Numbered from the stretch's first letter, positions 22,029-32,583 are shown. The stretch: DNA of 64,000 bases from Lachnospiraceae bacterium (GCA_024697065.1 JAILGE010000031.1:146839-210838); one strand, 5' to 3'. The notes: generated by a model not told the origin, from the letters alone. Translations and numbers: made by a program.

Positions 22029-24824
22029 ATGAATGCCATTTATTCGATTATTCTTCTGATATTTGCTCTGTTCCTCATATTCTCGATGATAAAGATCAAT
22101 ACTTCCGAATCATCGGAAATAATAAGAGGGATGAATTTTGTCGGAGTGTCTGCGGCTGTGGTACTGCTTGCGGCGATAGCAGGCAGCGTGACAGGCGGAA
22201 GCGGTGTGGTGCAGGCTGTGGTTTTGATGGAAAGCGTCGGGGCTTCTTTCTTTGTTGTTACCCTAGCGTTCTTTTCCATAAGATCCTGCGGTGTCAATAT
22301 TCCGAGAGCTTTTTCGATCCCTTTGGTCATGTATATGCTCCTTCACAGCATAGGAGTTTTTCTTCCCGAAGTCTTTGGAATGCATTTCATTACTGCTGTT
22401 CCTTCGGATTCGTTTTTCGGATACAGGACGGAATTAAGTGTTTTCTATTACATCGATCTTTGTTTCTTTATACTCATAGGTTTTCTGGGATTCTACATCA
22501 CGTTTTTAAATTACAGGAATTCACTTGCGGATACGAACCCGGGAAGCGGGCTGATGGCATGGATCAATCTCCTTCCGGTGCTTGGCAGCATACCTGCGAT
22601 CCTGCCGATTAATCTTGGCTACGAAGTAATGCCTGCGGTGGTCATCTTCTGCTGGGCAGTGATGTTCATAATAGTCTATCGCTACAGGATGTTTGACTCC
22701 ATGAAGATGGCGAGGGATGACATCATAGAGACAATAGAGGATGGCTTCATCGTTATCGATGCCAATGACAGGATACTTTTCAGGAATGAGAAGGCAGGTG
22801 CTATTTTCCCGCAGCTGAATTACGAGGCAACCCAGGAAGATGTTATCAAGCGCCTTAAGAGTAATGACAAGAAGGAGCTGGAAAAGGAAGGCAGGATCTA
22901 TCAGATATCGCTTGTTCCTTTTTATGACATAAAGACCTTCAAAGGGACCACCATCTGGATCAATGATAAGACGGAAGAACATGAGTTCACACAGCGGCTT
23001 ATAGACTTAAGGGATGAGGCGCAAAAAGCCAATAAGGCAAAGTCGGTATTCCTTGCGAATATGAGTCATGAGATCCGTACTCCAATGAATGCCATCATAG
23101 GAATGACAGAGCTGATATTGAATGACAATATCAACAGCAAGGTTGAAGAAAATGCCAACAACATCAGAAATGCGGCCAATACGCTCCTGTCACTCATTAA
23201 CGGTATCCTTGACTTTTCCAAGATAGAGACGGGAAAAATGGAGAGTACCGAATCCGAATACAACCTGGGAATGGTGCTTAAGGAAATATGCAACATGACA
23301 GGACTTAAGCTGGTGGACAAAAACGTCGAGCTTATCGTTCATGTGGATGAGACCATCCCGGTTACCTTTCTCGGCGATGAGACGCATATCAGACAGATAT
23401 ATACAAATATACTTTCCAATGCCGTTAAATACACCAGGAGAGGTTATATCAGACTGAATGTATCGTGGGAAAAGCTGGATAACGAGGCACATGTAATGGT
23501 TTCCATAGAGGATACCGGATGCGGTATAAGACAGGAGAGTATACCCACTCTGTTCGAAAGCTTCCAGCGGGCGGATATGATAAAGAACAGGACAGTAGAA
23601 GGTACGGGCCTGGGACTTGCCATATGTAAGAGACTGGTGGAATCTATGGGCGGCGAGATCGGAGTGAGGAGCACCTATGGTATAGGCAGTGTTTTCTCTT
23701 TTGATTACATGCAAAAGATCGCGGATGAGACACCCCTCGGTAACTACGATTATATAGAGCTTCCCGTGGATAAGGATCATGAGAAGAAATCATTTATCGC
23801 ACCTCTTGCCCGCATACTTGTGGTAGATGATAATATCACAAATATCAAAGTGGCACAGGGAATACTCGCCATGTATCAGGTAAGAGTGGATACGGCTCTT
23901 TCGGGAAAAGAATGTCTGGAAAAAGTGGCAAGAAACAATTATCACATGATCCTCATGGACCAGATGATGCCCGAGATGGACGGTATCGAGACCACCAGGA
24001 TGATAAGGAGCGATCCCGACTCAAGGGTAAGGAACATGAATGTCATAGCGCTTACGGCCAATGCCATAAGCGGTACGCGTGAGATGTTTTTGCAAAACGG
24101 CTTTCAGGAATATATCTCCAAGCCCATAGCATTATCCGCCATGGAGGATGTGCTCAAGAAATTCCTCCCGCCCGAGATAATCCATTACGTTGATGTGGAT
24201 GTGAAGGATAACGGTTATGGGAATTTTGATATCTCTCTTCCGGGTATCGATACGGAGACGGGATTGCGCAATTATGGAAATGATACCTCAAGATATCTCC
24301 AGATACTCAGATTCATACTTGATGACGGCCCGGCTCACGTGGAGCGCATCCGTACATGCATTGAGGAAAAGAATTATAAACAATATGTTTTCGAGGTTCA
24401 TGCCCTCAAAGGTCTCATGGCAGGTATCGGAGCAAAGCAGCTTGCGGAATTTGCCAAACTTCAGGAGATGGCAGGAAGGGAAGGCAGGAAGGATGAGATC
24501 ACAAACGAAGGAAAACTTCTGGCAGATCAATACGAAGAGATACTGGCGGTGATAGATAAGGTGCTCAGCGGTGCGGGGCTTCTTCAGGAGGAAAAGGCGG
24601 AATTGAAAAAAGAGCCTTTATCCTGGGATGAATTCCTAAGCCAGCTCCGTTCCCTTCAGGGCAGCCTGGACATGTTAGAGCAGTCTGAGGCGGCAAGAAA
24701 GGTAGACAATCTTTTAACCTATCCTCTTGAAGACGGTATCAGACAACAACTCCAGGAAGTAAGAAAAGCTATAGGAAGCTTCGATTATGATGAGGCATCA
24801 GAGATGCTGAATCTTATGATGTAA
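22029..24824 (+). CDS. Hybrid sensor histidine kinase with 7-helix membrane sensor, receiver and Hpt domains
   Basis: The 931-residue protein carries a full phosphorelay. Residues 1-220 hold about seven hydrophobic helices, like the 7TM histidine-kinase sensor. A PAS domain follows (about 230-330, ETIEDGFIVIDANDRILFRNE). HisKA has the phospho-histidine in NMSHEIRTPMNAIIGM, and HATPase_c has DTGCGI and GTGLGLAI. The receiver has ILVVDDN and the aspartate in LMDQMMPEMDG. The C-terminal Hpt histidine is in VHALKGLMAGIG. GGAGG precedes the ATG. No separate response regulator is adjacent. The signal is unknown. Confidence 0.93.
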   Translation: MNAIYSIILLIFALFLIFSMIKINTSESSEIIRGMNFVGVSAAVVLLAAIAGSVTGGSGVVQAVVLMESVGASFFVVTLAFFSIRSCGVNIPRAFSIPLVMYMLLHSIGVFLPEVFGMHFITAVPSDSFFGYRTELSVFYYIDLCFFILIGFLGFYITFLNYRNSLADTNPGSGLMAWINLLPVLGSIPAILPINLGYEVMPAVVIFCWAVMFIIVYRYRMFDSMKMARDDIIETIEDGFIVIDANDRILFRNEKAGAIFPQLNYEATQEDVIKRLKSNDKKELEKEGRIYQISLVPFYDIKTFKGTTIWINDKTEEHEFTQRLIDLRDEAQKANKAKSVFLANMSHEIRTPMNAIIGMTELILNDNINSKVEENANNIRNAANTLLSLINGILDFSKIETGKMESTESEYNLGMVLKEICNMTGLKLVDKNVELIVHVDETIPVTFLGDETHIRQIYTNILSNAVKYTRRGYIRLNVSWEKLDNEAHVMVSIEDTGCGIRQESIPTLFESFQRADMIKNRTVEGTGLGLAICKRLVESMGGEIGVRSTYGIGSVFSFDYMQKIADETPLGNYDYIELPVDKDHEKKSFIAPLARILVVDDNITNIKVAQGILAMYQVRVDTALSGKECLEKVARNNYHMILMDQMMPEMDGIETTRMIRSDPDSRVRNMNVIALTANAISGTREMFLQNGFQEYISKPIALSAMEDVLKKFLPPEIIHYVDVDVKDNGYGNFDISLPGIDTETGLRNYGNDTSRYLQILRFILDDGPAHVERIRTCIEEKNYKQYVFEVHALKGLMAGIGAKQLAEFAKLQEMAGREGRKDEITNEGKLLADQYEEILAVIDKVLSGAGLLQEEKAELKKEPLSWDEFLSQLRSLQGSLDMLEQSEAARKVDNLLTYPLEDGIRQQLQEVRKAIGSFDYDEASEMLNLMM

Positions 24825-24849
24825 AGGAAAGCAAAGCGGAGGTGAGAGT

Positions 24850-25326
24850 ATGGATAATATCGGCAACAAGGAAGGTATCCGTGAGATAATCGGGAAATAC
24901 AGGGCGGATGTTACTGAGATGACCAGATATCTGGGCTGGCTTGAGAGCAAGAGATCGGAGTCGCTTTCCAGTTCATATGATCCTGCGGACGGCAGGGGAG
25001 AAACCATCACATTCCCCGTATATGACGGAACGCTGATGAATTTCGTCAGGTCGGCGGAAAAAACAGGCCTTATTGACAGGAATTACGTCTATACATACAG
25101 AAAGTACCGGATACTTACGGTGGCAGATGAGCTCAGGTTCATCGAGAATGCCCAGATCACCGATATGAAGACTCTTGCCGACATTCTTTCGTCATATATC
25201 GTAAGGGGCAGGACCAAGGGCACTGTATGGCCGGAAGGAGTGAGCAACGGAGTCTATCATGCAGTGATATCGAAGATGAAGGAACTGATCGAATTCTGGA
25301 CAACTCCCTTCGGAGAAGGAAAATAG
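24850..25326 (+). CDS. DUF6508-like protein
   Basis: A 158-residue soluble protein. Its second half matches what I recall of DUF6508: TFPVYDGTLMNFVRSAEKTGLIDRNYVYTY, then DMKTLADILSSYIVRGRTKGTVWPEGVSNGVY and KMKELIEFW. The function of the family is unknown. GGAGGTGA is an ideal ribosome-binding site. It follows the hybrid kinase by 25 bases on the same strand and could share its transcript. Nothing indicates an enzyme. Confidence 0.7.
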   Translation: MDNIGNKEGIREIIGKYRADVTEMTRYLGWLESKRSESLSSSYDPADGRGETITFPVYDGTLMNFVRSAEKTGLIDRNYVYTYRKYRILTVADELRFIENAQITDMKTLADILSSYIVRGRTKGTVWPEGVSNGVYHAVISKMKELIEFWTTPFGEGK

Positions 25327-25434
25327 GAAAAAGAAAAGGGTTTATGGTATAATATACTACGTTGTTTTCGAGAAGAAATTCAATATTATTTTTTATATGT
25401 TTAATGTCGGTAATCCGGCGGAAAGGGTTTAAAA

Positions 25435-28400
25435 GTGGGAAACGTAAGGCGTATCTATGTGGCGAAGAAACCGGAGTATGCGGTTAAGTCTTCAGAGTTA
25501 AAAGAGGAGATCACAGGTTACCTCGGTATCAACGGAGTTGAATCGTTACGGATCTACAGCCGCTATGATGTTGAAAATGTTTCGGATCAGGTATTTGAGA
25601 GAGCATGCAGAAAAGTGTTCTCCGAGCCTCCTGTTGATGAACTGTACCTTGAGAAGATCGATATACCCGAAGGCGCAAGAGTGTTCGGTGTAGAATATCT
25701 TCCCGGACAGTACGATCAGAGAGCGGACTCTGCAGAGCAGTGCATACGTTTCCTTAAAGAGGACGAGCAGCCCGTGGTCAAGACTGCAAAGACCTATGTT
25801 ATCTGCGGAAATATAACAGACGAAGAATTTGCAAGGATCAAGGCACATTGCATCAATCCCGTTGATTCAAGAGAGACCGGGATGGAGAAGCCGGATACTC
25901 TTATAAGCGAATATGATGAACCTGCGGATGTTAAGATCTTCGACGGCTTCAGAGATATGTCGGAAGACGATCTTAAGGCTCTTTACGATTCCCTCGGACT
26001 CGCGATGACTTTCAAGGATTTCCTTCACATTAGGAACTACTTTAAGGATGAAGAAAACAGGGATCCTTCCATGACGGAGATCCGCGTGCTCGATACATAC
26101 TGGTCGGATCACTGCAGACATACTACTTTTGCAACAGAGCTTAAAAATGTCCAGTTCGAGGAGGGATATTACAGAACTCCTCTTGAGACTACGTATCTCA
26201 GCTACCTTGATACCCGCAAGGATATTTACGGAGACAGAAAGGATAAATTCGTCTGCCTCATGGATCTTGCGCTTATCGCCATGAAGAAGCTTAAGAAGGA
26301 CGGCGTTCTTACGGATATGGAAGTATCCGATGAGATAAATGCATGTTCCATCATCGTGCCGGTAGAGATCGATCCGGGAGATGGCGGAGAAAAGTATACA
26401 GAAGAATGGCTTATAAATTTCAAGAATGAGACACATAACCATCCTACGGAGATAGAGCCTTTCGGTGGAGCTGCCACATGTCTTGGCGGTGCCATCAGAG
26501 ATCCTCTTTCGGGAAGAACTTATGTTTATCAGGCTATGCGTATCACGGGTGCAGCTGATCCTACGGTCCCCGTTGCGGATACATTAAAGGGTAAGCTTCC
26601 TCAGATGAAGCTGGTACGCGGTGCTGCCGGCGGATACTCATCCTACGGTAACCAGATCGGTCTTGCCACAGGTCTTGTAAAGGAGATCTATCACCCCAAT
26701 TATGTGGCAAAGAGAATGGAGATCGGTGCTGTTATGGGTGCTGCTCCCAGAAAGGACGTTAAGCGTCTTAACTCAGATCCCGGAGATATCATCATCCTTC
26801 TCGGCGGAAGAACGGGAAGAGACGGATGCGGCGGAGCTACGGGTGCTTCCAAGGCTCATACCGAGAAGTCCATTTCCGTTTGCGGAGCTGAGGTTCAGAA
26901 GGGTAATCCGCCTACAGAGAGAAAGCTTCAGAGACTTTTCAGAAGACCTGAAGTAAGCTCTCTTATCAAGAAATGCAATGACTTCGGTGCCGGCGGTGTA
27001 TCCGTTGCCATCGGTGAGCTTGCACCCGGACTGCAGGTGGATCTCGATAAAGTTACAAAGAAGTATGCCGGACTTGACGGTACAGAACTTGCAATATCCG
27101 AGTCCCAGGAACGTATGGCGGTAGTCATCGATCCCAAGGATGAAGAAGCATTCATGAAATATGCGGCTGAAGAGAATCTGGAAGCAACAAAGGTTGCGGT
27201 GGTTACCGAAGAACCCAGACTTGTTCTCAATTGGAGAGGTAAGGATATCGTAAATCTTTCACGTGCTTTCCTTGACACCAACGGTGCTCACCAGGAGACT
27301 TCGGTCAAAGTCGACATTCCTTCCAAAGAGGATAATTATCTTGAGAAGATCGCCATCAGTGAAGTTAAAGAGGATCTCGATAAGAATGATGTAAAGGCTG
27401 CATGGCTCCATACTTTATCCGATCTCAATGTCTGCTCCCAGAAGGGACTGGTTGAGATGTTTGATGCATCAATCGGATCGGCTTCGGTATATATGCCTTA
27501 CGGTGGAAAGTATCAGCTTACCGAGACACAGACCATGGCTGCCAAGCTTCCTTTGAGCGGCCTTCATACATCCGATACCGTTACTCTTATGAGTTACGGA
27601 TTTGATCCGTATCTGTCGTCCTGGAGCCCTTATCATGGCGCGATCTATTCCGTGCTTACATCGGTATCCAAGATTGTTGCAGCCGGTGGAGATTATAAGA
27701 AAGTTCACTTTACATTCCAGGAATACTTCCGCAGGATGAGTGAGGATCCGGAGAGATGGAGCGAGCCTTTTGCCGCATTGCTCGGTGCTTACGATGCACA
27801 GCTTGGCTTTGGCCTCGCATCCATAGGCGGTAAGGATTCGATGTCCGGAACATTTAATAATATAGATGTTCCTCCCACACTTGTTTCCTTTGCTGTAGAT
27901 GTGGCAAAGCAGGATGACATAATAACACCGGAATTCAAGAAGGCCGGTGATAAGCTTGTGGTATTTACCGTACCCAAGGATGAATTCGACATCCCTGTTT
28001 ACAGAGAAGTAATGGAGATGTATGACGAGGTTGCGGAGCTCATTGCTTCCGGCAAGGTGAAGGCCGCATATGTTCTTGATGCTTACGGACTTCCCGCAGC
28101 ACTTTCCAAGATGGGATTCGGTAACGGCCTTGGTGCAAAATTATATGATGAGCTTGATGCGGATGAGATATTTGCGGATCGTATCGGTGAGATCGTTCTG
28201 GAAATGGATAATGCATCCGAAGATGATTTCAGATCCGATGTGATCATAGCAGGTGAGGTTACGGACTGTGATTTCGTGATCGGTGATGTGAAGATCTCTC
28301 AGAGCGAAGCTCTTGATTCATGGAAGAAGAAGCTGGATAAAGTTTATCCTTACACAGCTGTAAAGGGTGACCGCAAGGTTGATATGCCTGTATATAATGC

Positions 28401-29232
28401 TCCTTCAGTACATGTCTGCAGAAACCGCGTGGCAAAGCCTACAGTATTCATTCCGGTCATGCCCGGTACCAACTGCGAATATGATACGGCGAGAGCTTTT
28501 GAAATGGCCGGAGCAAAGGTTGTTACAGGTATTTTCCGCAACAGGACTGCAGAGGATATCAGAGATTCCGTAGAAGAATATGTTAAGGCAATCTCACAGG
28601 CCCAGATCATAATGTTCCCCGGCGGATTTTCCGCAGGTGATGAGCCGGACGGAAGTGCAAAATTCTTCGCAACAGCATTCCAGAATGACAGATTAAAAGA
28701 TGCTGTAATGAGACTGCTAAATGAGAGGGACGGACTTGCACTCGGTATATGTAACGGATTCCAGGCTCTCATCAAATTAGGTCTTGTGCCTTTCGGAGAG
28801 ATCGTGGGACAGAAGCCCGATTCACCTACACTTACTTACAATACCATCAACCGTCATATATCCAAGATCGCTTATACGAAGGTTGTTTCCAACTTAAGTC
28901 CCTGGCTTGCAGGATGTGAGAACGGCAAGGTTTACTGTTCACCTGCATCACACGGTGAGGGACGTTTCGTAGCACCTAAGGAATGGATCGAAAAGCTCAA
29001 GGCAGCAGGACAGGTTGCTACGGTTTATTCGGATCCTGACGGTAATGTTTCAATGGATGAAGAGTGGAATGTAAACGGATCCTTTGAAGCTATCGAAGGT
29101 ATCACATCTCCTGACGGAAGAGTATTCGGTAAGATGGCTCATCCCGAGAGAAGAGGTGATCATGTTGCTATCAACATTTACGGAGAACAGGATCTTAAGA
29201 TCTTCGAATCCGGTGTAAATTACTTTAAGTAA
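25435..29232 (+). CDS. purL: Phosphoribosylformylglycinamidine synthase, single-chain clostridial type
   Basis: The enzyme makes FGAM from FGAR, glutamine and ATP in purine synthesis. This 1265-residue chain fuses the PurS-like N-terminus, two AIR-synthase-like halves and the PurQ glutaminase. The FGAM synthase core shows DTYWSDHCRHTTF and FKNETHNHPTEIEPFGGAATC. The glutaminase domain (from about residue 1000) has PGGFSAGDEPDG, the nucleophile cysteine in LGICNGFQALI and SHGEGRF. The start is GTG at 25435 after GGCGGAAAGGG. A TATAAT at 25349 may be its -10. No other pur gene is in the window, and no purine riboswitch is visible in the 108-base gap. Confidence 0.95.
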   Translation: MGNVRRIYVAKKPEYAVKSSELKEEITGYLGINGVESLRIYSRYDVENVSDQVFERACRKVFSEPPVDELYLEKIDIPEGARVFGVEYLPGQYDQRADSAEQCIRFLKEDEQPVVKTAKTYVICGNITDEEFARIKAHCINPVDSRETGMEKPDTLISEYDEPADVKIFDGFRDMSEDDLKALYDSLGLAMTFKDFLHIRNYFKDEENRDPSMTEIRVLDTYWSDHCRHTTFATELKNVQFEEGYYRTPLETTYLSYLDTRKDIYGDRKDKFVCLMDLALIAMKKLKKDGVLTDMEVSDEINACSIIVPVEIDPGDGGEKYTEEWLINFKNETHNHPTEIEPFGGAATCLGGAIRDPLSGRTYVYQAMRITGAADPTVPVADTLKGKLPQMKLVRGAAGGYSSYGNQIGLATGLVKEIYHPNYVAKRMEIGAVMGAAPRKDVKRLNSDPGDIIILLGGRTGRDGCGGATGASKAHTEKSISVCGAEVQKGNPPTERKLQRLFRRPEVSSLIKKCNDFGAGGVSVAIGELAPGLQVDLDKVTKKYAGLDGTELAISESQERMAVVIDPKDEEAFMKYAAEENLEATKVAVVTEEPRLVLNWRGKDIVNLSRAFLDTNGAHQETSVKVDIPSKEDNYLEKIAISEVKEDLDKNDVKAAWLHTLSDLNVCSQKGLVEMFDASIGSASVYMPYGGKYQLTETQTMAAKLPLSGLHTSDTVTLMSYGFDPYLSSWSPYHGAIYSVLTSVSKIVAAGGDYKKVHFTFQEYFRRMSEDPERWSEPFAALLGAYDAQLGFGLASIGGKDSMSGTFNNIDVPPTLVSFAVDVAKQDDIITPEFKKAGDKLVVFTVPKDEFDIPVYREVMEMYDEVAELIASGKVKAAYVLDAYGLPAALSKMGFGNGLGAKLYDELDADEIFADRIGEIVLEMDNASEDDFRSDVIIAGEVTDCDFVIGDVKISQSEALDSWKKKLDKVYPYTAVKGDRKVDMPVYNAPSVHVCRNRVAKPTVFIPVMPGTNCEYDTARAFEMAGAKVVTGIFRNRTAEDIRDSVEEYVKAISQAQIIMFPGGFSAGDEPDGSAKFFATAFQNDRLKDAVMRLLNERDGLALGICNGFQALIKLGLVPFGEIVGQKPDSPTLTYNTINRHISKIAYTKVVSNLSPWLAGCENGKVYCSPASHGEGRFVAPKEWIEKLKAAGQVATVYSDPDGNVSMDEEWNVNGSFEAIEGITSPDGRVFGKMAHPERRGDHVAINIYGEQDLKIFESGVNYFK

Positions 29233-29269
29233 ATCATATCGGTCAGGATCAACCCGAAGGGGGAAAGCG

Positions 29270-30298
29270 ATGCTCATAAGAGAAGAACTCGAGCAGGCAG
29301 AGAAAGAAAACTTAAGTCAGTTTGCTACTCTTTCCGTGAATACAAAAGGCCGCGTGGTTGAAGAACCGCCATGCGACATCCGACCCGTATTCCAGAGAGA
29401 CAGGGACAGGATCATCCACTCAAAGGCTTTCAGACGTCTTAAGGATAAGACCCAGGTGTTCCTTAATCCGGAAGGAGATCATTACAGGACCCGACTTACT
29501 CACACTCTGGAAGTCAGCCAGATAGCAAGGACTATAGCCAGAGCACTGCATCTTAACGAGGATCTGACGGAGGCCATCGCTCTCGGTCATGACCTGGGAC
29601 ATACACCCTTCGGACATGCCGGCGAAAGAGCACTGAATCATGTGCTGGAGAGGAAGTTCGGTAAGGACAGAAGTTTCTATTTCAGTCACAGTGAACAGGG
29701 TGTCAGGGTTGCCGAAGTTCTCGAACGCGAGGGCAGAGGCCTTAACCTGACATGGGAAGTGCGTGACGGTATTCTTAATCACCAGACCGAAAATACTCCT
29801 TCTACCCTGGAAGGAAAAGTTGTAAGACTGTCGGATAAATTTGCTTATATACATCATGATATGGATGATGCGATAAGAGCCAAGGTGCTTTCCGATACGG
29901 ATGTACCTGTGGAGATAGGAAGTGTATTGGGCTTTACCACCAAGGAAAGACTCGATCATCTTATCCATAATACCATCCGTTCAAGTATAGGCAAAAATGA
30001 TATCTGCATGGATCCGGAAGTATATCATGCAATGATGAGTATGAGACAGTTCATGTTCTACCATGTATATTCCAATCCTGTAGTAAAGGGAGAGGAATAT
30101 AAGGCTGTTGAGCTTGTGGAGACTCTCCTGGAATACTTCTGCGATCACAGCGCGGAGATGCCAAGAGAGTATCAGATGCTCATGGAGAATGGTGACCCCG
30201 CATGGAGAGTTGCATGTGATTATATCGCATCCATGACCGACAGATATGCGATACAGAAATACGAAGAATTATTTATACCTAAATCATGGCGGTATTGA
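29270..30298 (+). CDS. dGTP triphosphohydrolase-like HD protein
   Basis: The 342-residue protein belongs to the dGTPase/HD superfamily and probably hydrolyses dGTP or other dNTPs to the nucleoside and triphosphate. The metal-binding HD motif is split between RTRLTHTLEVSQIARTIAR and ALGHDLGHTPFGHAGERAL, and a third histidine lies in GILNHQTEN. RDRDRIIHSKAFRRLKDKTQVF is the family N-terminal motif. GGGGGAAAGCG lies before the ATG. It ends 3 bases before dnaG, the standard clostridial order. Confidence 0.9.
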   Translation: MLIREELEQAEKENLSQFATLSVNTKGRVVEEPPCDIRPVFQRDRDRIIHSKAFRRLKDKTQVFLNPEGDHYRTRLTHTLEVSQIARTIARALHLNEDLTEAIALGHDLGHTPFGHAGERALNHVLERKFGKDRSFYFSHSEQGVRVAEVLEREGRGLNLTWEVRDGILNHQTENTPSTLEGKVVRLSDKFAYIHHDMDDAIRAKVLSDTDVPVEIGSVLGFTTKERLDHLIHNTIRSSIGKNDICMDPEVYHAMMSMRQFMFYHVYSNPVVKGEEYKAVELVETLLEYFCDHSAEMPREYQMLMENGDPAWRVACDYIASMTDRYAIQKYEELFIPKSWRY

Positions 30299-30301
30299 TC
30301 T

Positions 30302-32134
30302 ATGCCATATTATCCGCAGGAACTGATCGAAGAGATCAGAGAAAAAAATGATATCCTCGATGTGATCGGAAGCCGGGTCAAACTGAAAAAACAAGGCTCC
30401 TATTATTTCGGGCTCTGCCCTTTTCATCATGAAAAGTCGCCTTCTTTTGCCGTAACCCCTTCTAATCAGATGTTTTATTGCTTCGGTTGTCACGAATCGG
30501 GAAATGTTATCTCCTTCGTGATGAAGTATGAGAATTATACATTTACCGAAGCTGTTAAGATGCTTGCCGAACGGGCAAATATCAAACTTCCCGAGATCAG
30601 ATATACCGAAGAGATGCGAAGGGAAGCTGATAAACGCGAACGTTTGATGGAGATCGTCAATGAAGCCGAGAAATACTTTTATCATCAGCTTCGTACAAAA
30701 GACGGGGAACTTGGAAAGAAATATCTTACGGACAGAAAGCTTACCGAAGAGACAATGCAGCATTTCGGGGTGGGATATTCACTTCAGTACAGCAATGATC
30801 TTGTAAGATATTTAAAGTATAAGGGCTTTGATGATGATCTTATAAGGGACTCGGGACTGGGTATTTTCTATGAACGCGAGGGCATGACAGACAAGTTCAT
30901 CAATCGCGTGATGTTCCCTATACAGAATATCCATGACAAGGTTATCGGCTTCGGCGGAAGAGTGATGGGAGATGCCAAGCCGAAGTATCTCAACTCACCT
31001 GAAAGTGAGATCTTTGAGAAAAGAAAGAATCTCTATGGATTAAATTATGCCAGAGTATCCAGAAAGGATAATTTTATTCTTTGCGAAGGATATATGGATG
31101 TTATCGCAATGCATCAGGCCGGATTCAATCAGGCCGTAGCTTCGCTGGGAACCGCTTTTACACCCGAGCAGGCGATGCTCCTCAAACGTTTTTCCAAGAA
31201 TGTTCTGCTGGCATATGACAGTGACGGCGCCGGAGTGAATGCTGCGCTTAAGGCTCTTGCCATACTGGCTGAAATGGAGATAAACGGCCGCGTTATAGAT
31301 ATGCGCCCGTATAAAGATCCGGATGAATTTATAAAGAATCTCGGAGCTGAAGAGTTCCAAAAGAGGATAGATCATGCCGAGAACGGTTTCCTGTTTGAAA
31401 TCAGACAAAGACGTGCGGCATATGTTATAGATGCGGAACATCCGGATAACAAGACTGCCTTTGCAAAAGATGTTGCAGGCATGCTCTGCAGATTTGAAGA
31501 AGAGATCGAACGAGAAAGCTATCTGACTTCGGTGTCGGAACAGTACGGGATAGATCCGGGACAGTTGAGGAAAGCCGTGATCTCTTTGGCCGGAAGAGAT
31601 GCAGGCAATAAGAAGGCCATGACTCTCCGTACCAGGGATGATTCCGACAGAGAGATGAAAGCAAAAAAGGAAGAGGGTGCAGCTGCGGCCGCGGCAAAGG
31701 CCCAGCGTTTATTGCTTAACTGGCTGGCAAAACGTCCGGAGCTTTTTGAACAGATCGGTGAAGATATCACTGAAGAGGATTTTTCGGATCCTCTCTACAG
31801 GATAGTCGCAGGTAAGCTCTTCGACCAGATAGTTGCAGGCAAAGTCACTCCCGTGGCTATAATGGACGGCTTTGAAGATAAGGAAGAGCAAAGAAGAGTC
31901 GGAGAGATATTCTTTACGGAAATAGGCGGGCCGGAGAGGGAAGGGCTTTTACAGTCCGAAGAGATAACCTCGGAAGATAAGGCGAGAGCCTTTCATGATG
32001 TAATAGTAAATATAAAGAAGAACAGTATCGAAAAGCTGGCCGCAGAGTCGGGGAGCAGTATGGAGTCGCTGGATAAGCTCCTTAAGGCAAAAAGGTCTCT
32101 GCAGGTGCTTGAGACGAAGAAATATACGATTTGA
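30302..32134 (+). CDS. dnaG: DNA primase
   Basis: DnaG makes RNA primers at the replication fork. The 610 residues contain the N-terminal zinc-binding domain (CPFHHEKSPSFAV...FYCFGC), the RNA-polymerase core (RVMFPIQNIHDKVIGFGGRVM), and the TOPRIM fold with the acidic site in LCEGYMDVIAMHQAG and LAYDSDGAG. The C-terminal domain that binds the replicative helicase starts near residue 450. It is translated just after the dGTPase gene, and its TGA overlaps the TTG of the VanZ gene. The rpoD gene, which normally follows dnaG, is not here. Confidence 0.96.
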   Translation: MPYYPQELIEEIREKNDILDVIGSRVKLKKQGSYYFGLCPFHHEKSPSFAVTPSNQMFYCFGCHESGNVISFVMKYENYTFTEAVKMLAERANIKLPEIRYTEEMRREADKRERLMEIVNEAEKYFYHQLRTKDGELGKKYLTDRKLTEETMQHFGVGYSLQYSNDLVRYLKYKGFDDDLIRDSGLGIFYEREGMTDKFINRVMFPIQNIHDKVIGFGGRVMGDAKPKYLNSPESEIFEKRKNLYGLNYARVSRKDNFILCEGYMDVIAMHQAGFNQAVASLGTAFTPEQAMLLKRFSKNVLLAYDSDGAGVNAALKALAILAEMEINGRVIDMRPYKDPDEFIKNLGAEEFQKRIDHAENGFLFEIRQRRAAYVIDAEHPDNKTAFAKDVAGMLCRFEEEIERESYLTSVSEQYGIDPGQLRKAVISLAGRDAGNKKAMTLRTRDDSDREMKAKKEEGAAAAAAKAQRLLLNWLAKRPELFEQIGEDITEEDFSDPLYRIVAGKLFDQIVAGKVTPVAIMDGFEDKEEQRRVGEIFFTEIGGPEREGLLQSEEITSEDKARAFHDVIVNIKKNSIEKLAAESGSSMESLDKLLKAKRSLQVLETKKYTI

Positions 32135-32583
32135 AAAAGAAGATTTTTTTTATCCTTCTTTCAGTTCTGTGGATGGTGATCATTTTTTCATTTTCACAAG
32201 AACCGGCAGAGGAATCGGGAGAGACAAGTGGAAGACTGATAATCCTTATAGGAGAGTTATTTAATGTTTCCGATAAGGAATTATTTGCGCTCCGTTATGA
32301 AGTGATATTAAGGAAATGCGCACATGTTACCGAGTATATGATACTTGCGGCATTCCTGTGCGGAGCATCTTACAGGAAGAACAGGAGCTTAGGGATAAAT
32401 ATGGCGCTGCCTGTCCTTATATCTGCTTTATACGCATGCAGCGATGAATTTCATCAATTGTATGTTCCCGGGAGAGACGGAAATATCACAGATGTATTTA
32501 TAGATACTGCAGGCGCTGCAGTTTCAACGGCTTTGATCACATTTATCAGAGTCGGGATAAACAGGAAAAATAAGGAAAGATGA
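32131..32583 (+). CDS. VanZ-family membrane protein
   Basis: A 150-residue membrane protein of the VanZ-like family: FILLSVLWMVIIFSFSQEPAEESG at the start, then RKCAHVTEYMILAAFLC, then LYACSDEFHQLYVPGRDGNITDVFIDTAGA, which is the family signature (K-x-x-H-x-x-E-Y and D-E-x-x-Q). It has three to four helices. The role is not established; VanZ itself gives low-level teicoplanin tolerance. It starts at a TTG overlapping the dnaG stop and its stop overlaps the trmK ATG (ATGA), so it is fully embedded in the operon. Confidence 0.85.
   Translation: MKKKIFFILLSVLWMVIIFSFSQEPAEESGETSGRLIILIGELFNVSDKELFALRYEVILRKCAHVTEYMILAAFLCGASYRKNRSLGINMALPVLISALYACSDEFHQLYVPGRDGNITDVFIDTAGAAVSTALITFIRVGINRKNKER

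Noticed and set aside
22029-24824. Separate genes for kinase, receiver and Hpt
   Set aside because: The reading frame is continuous over all domains with no internal ribosome-binding site and start at a domain border; it is one hybrid protein.
25355-25434. Purine riboswitch before purL
   Set aside because: Only about 80 bases follow the TATAAT, and the conserved purine aptamer core is not present.
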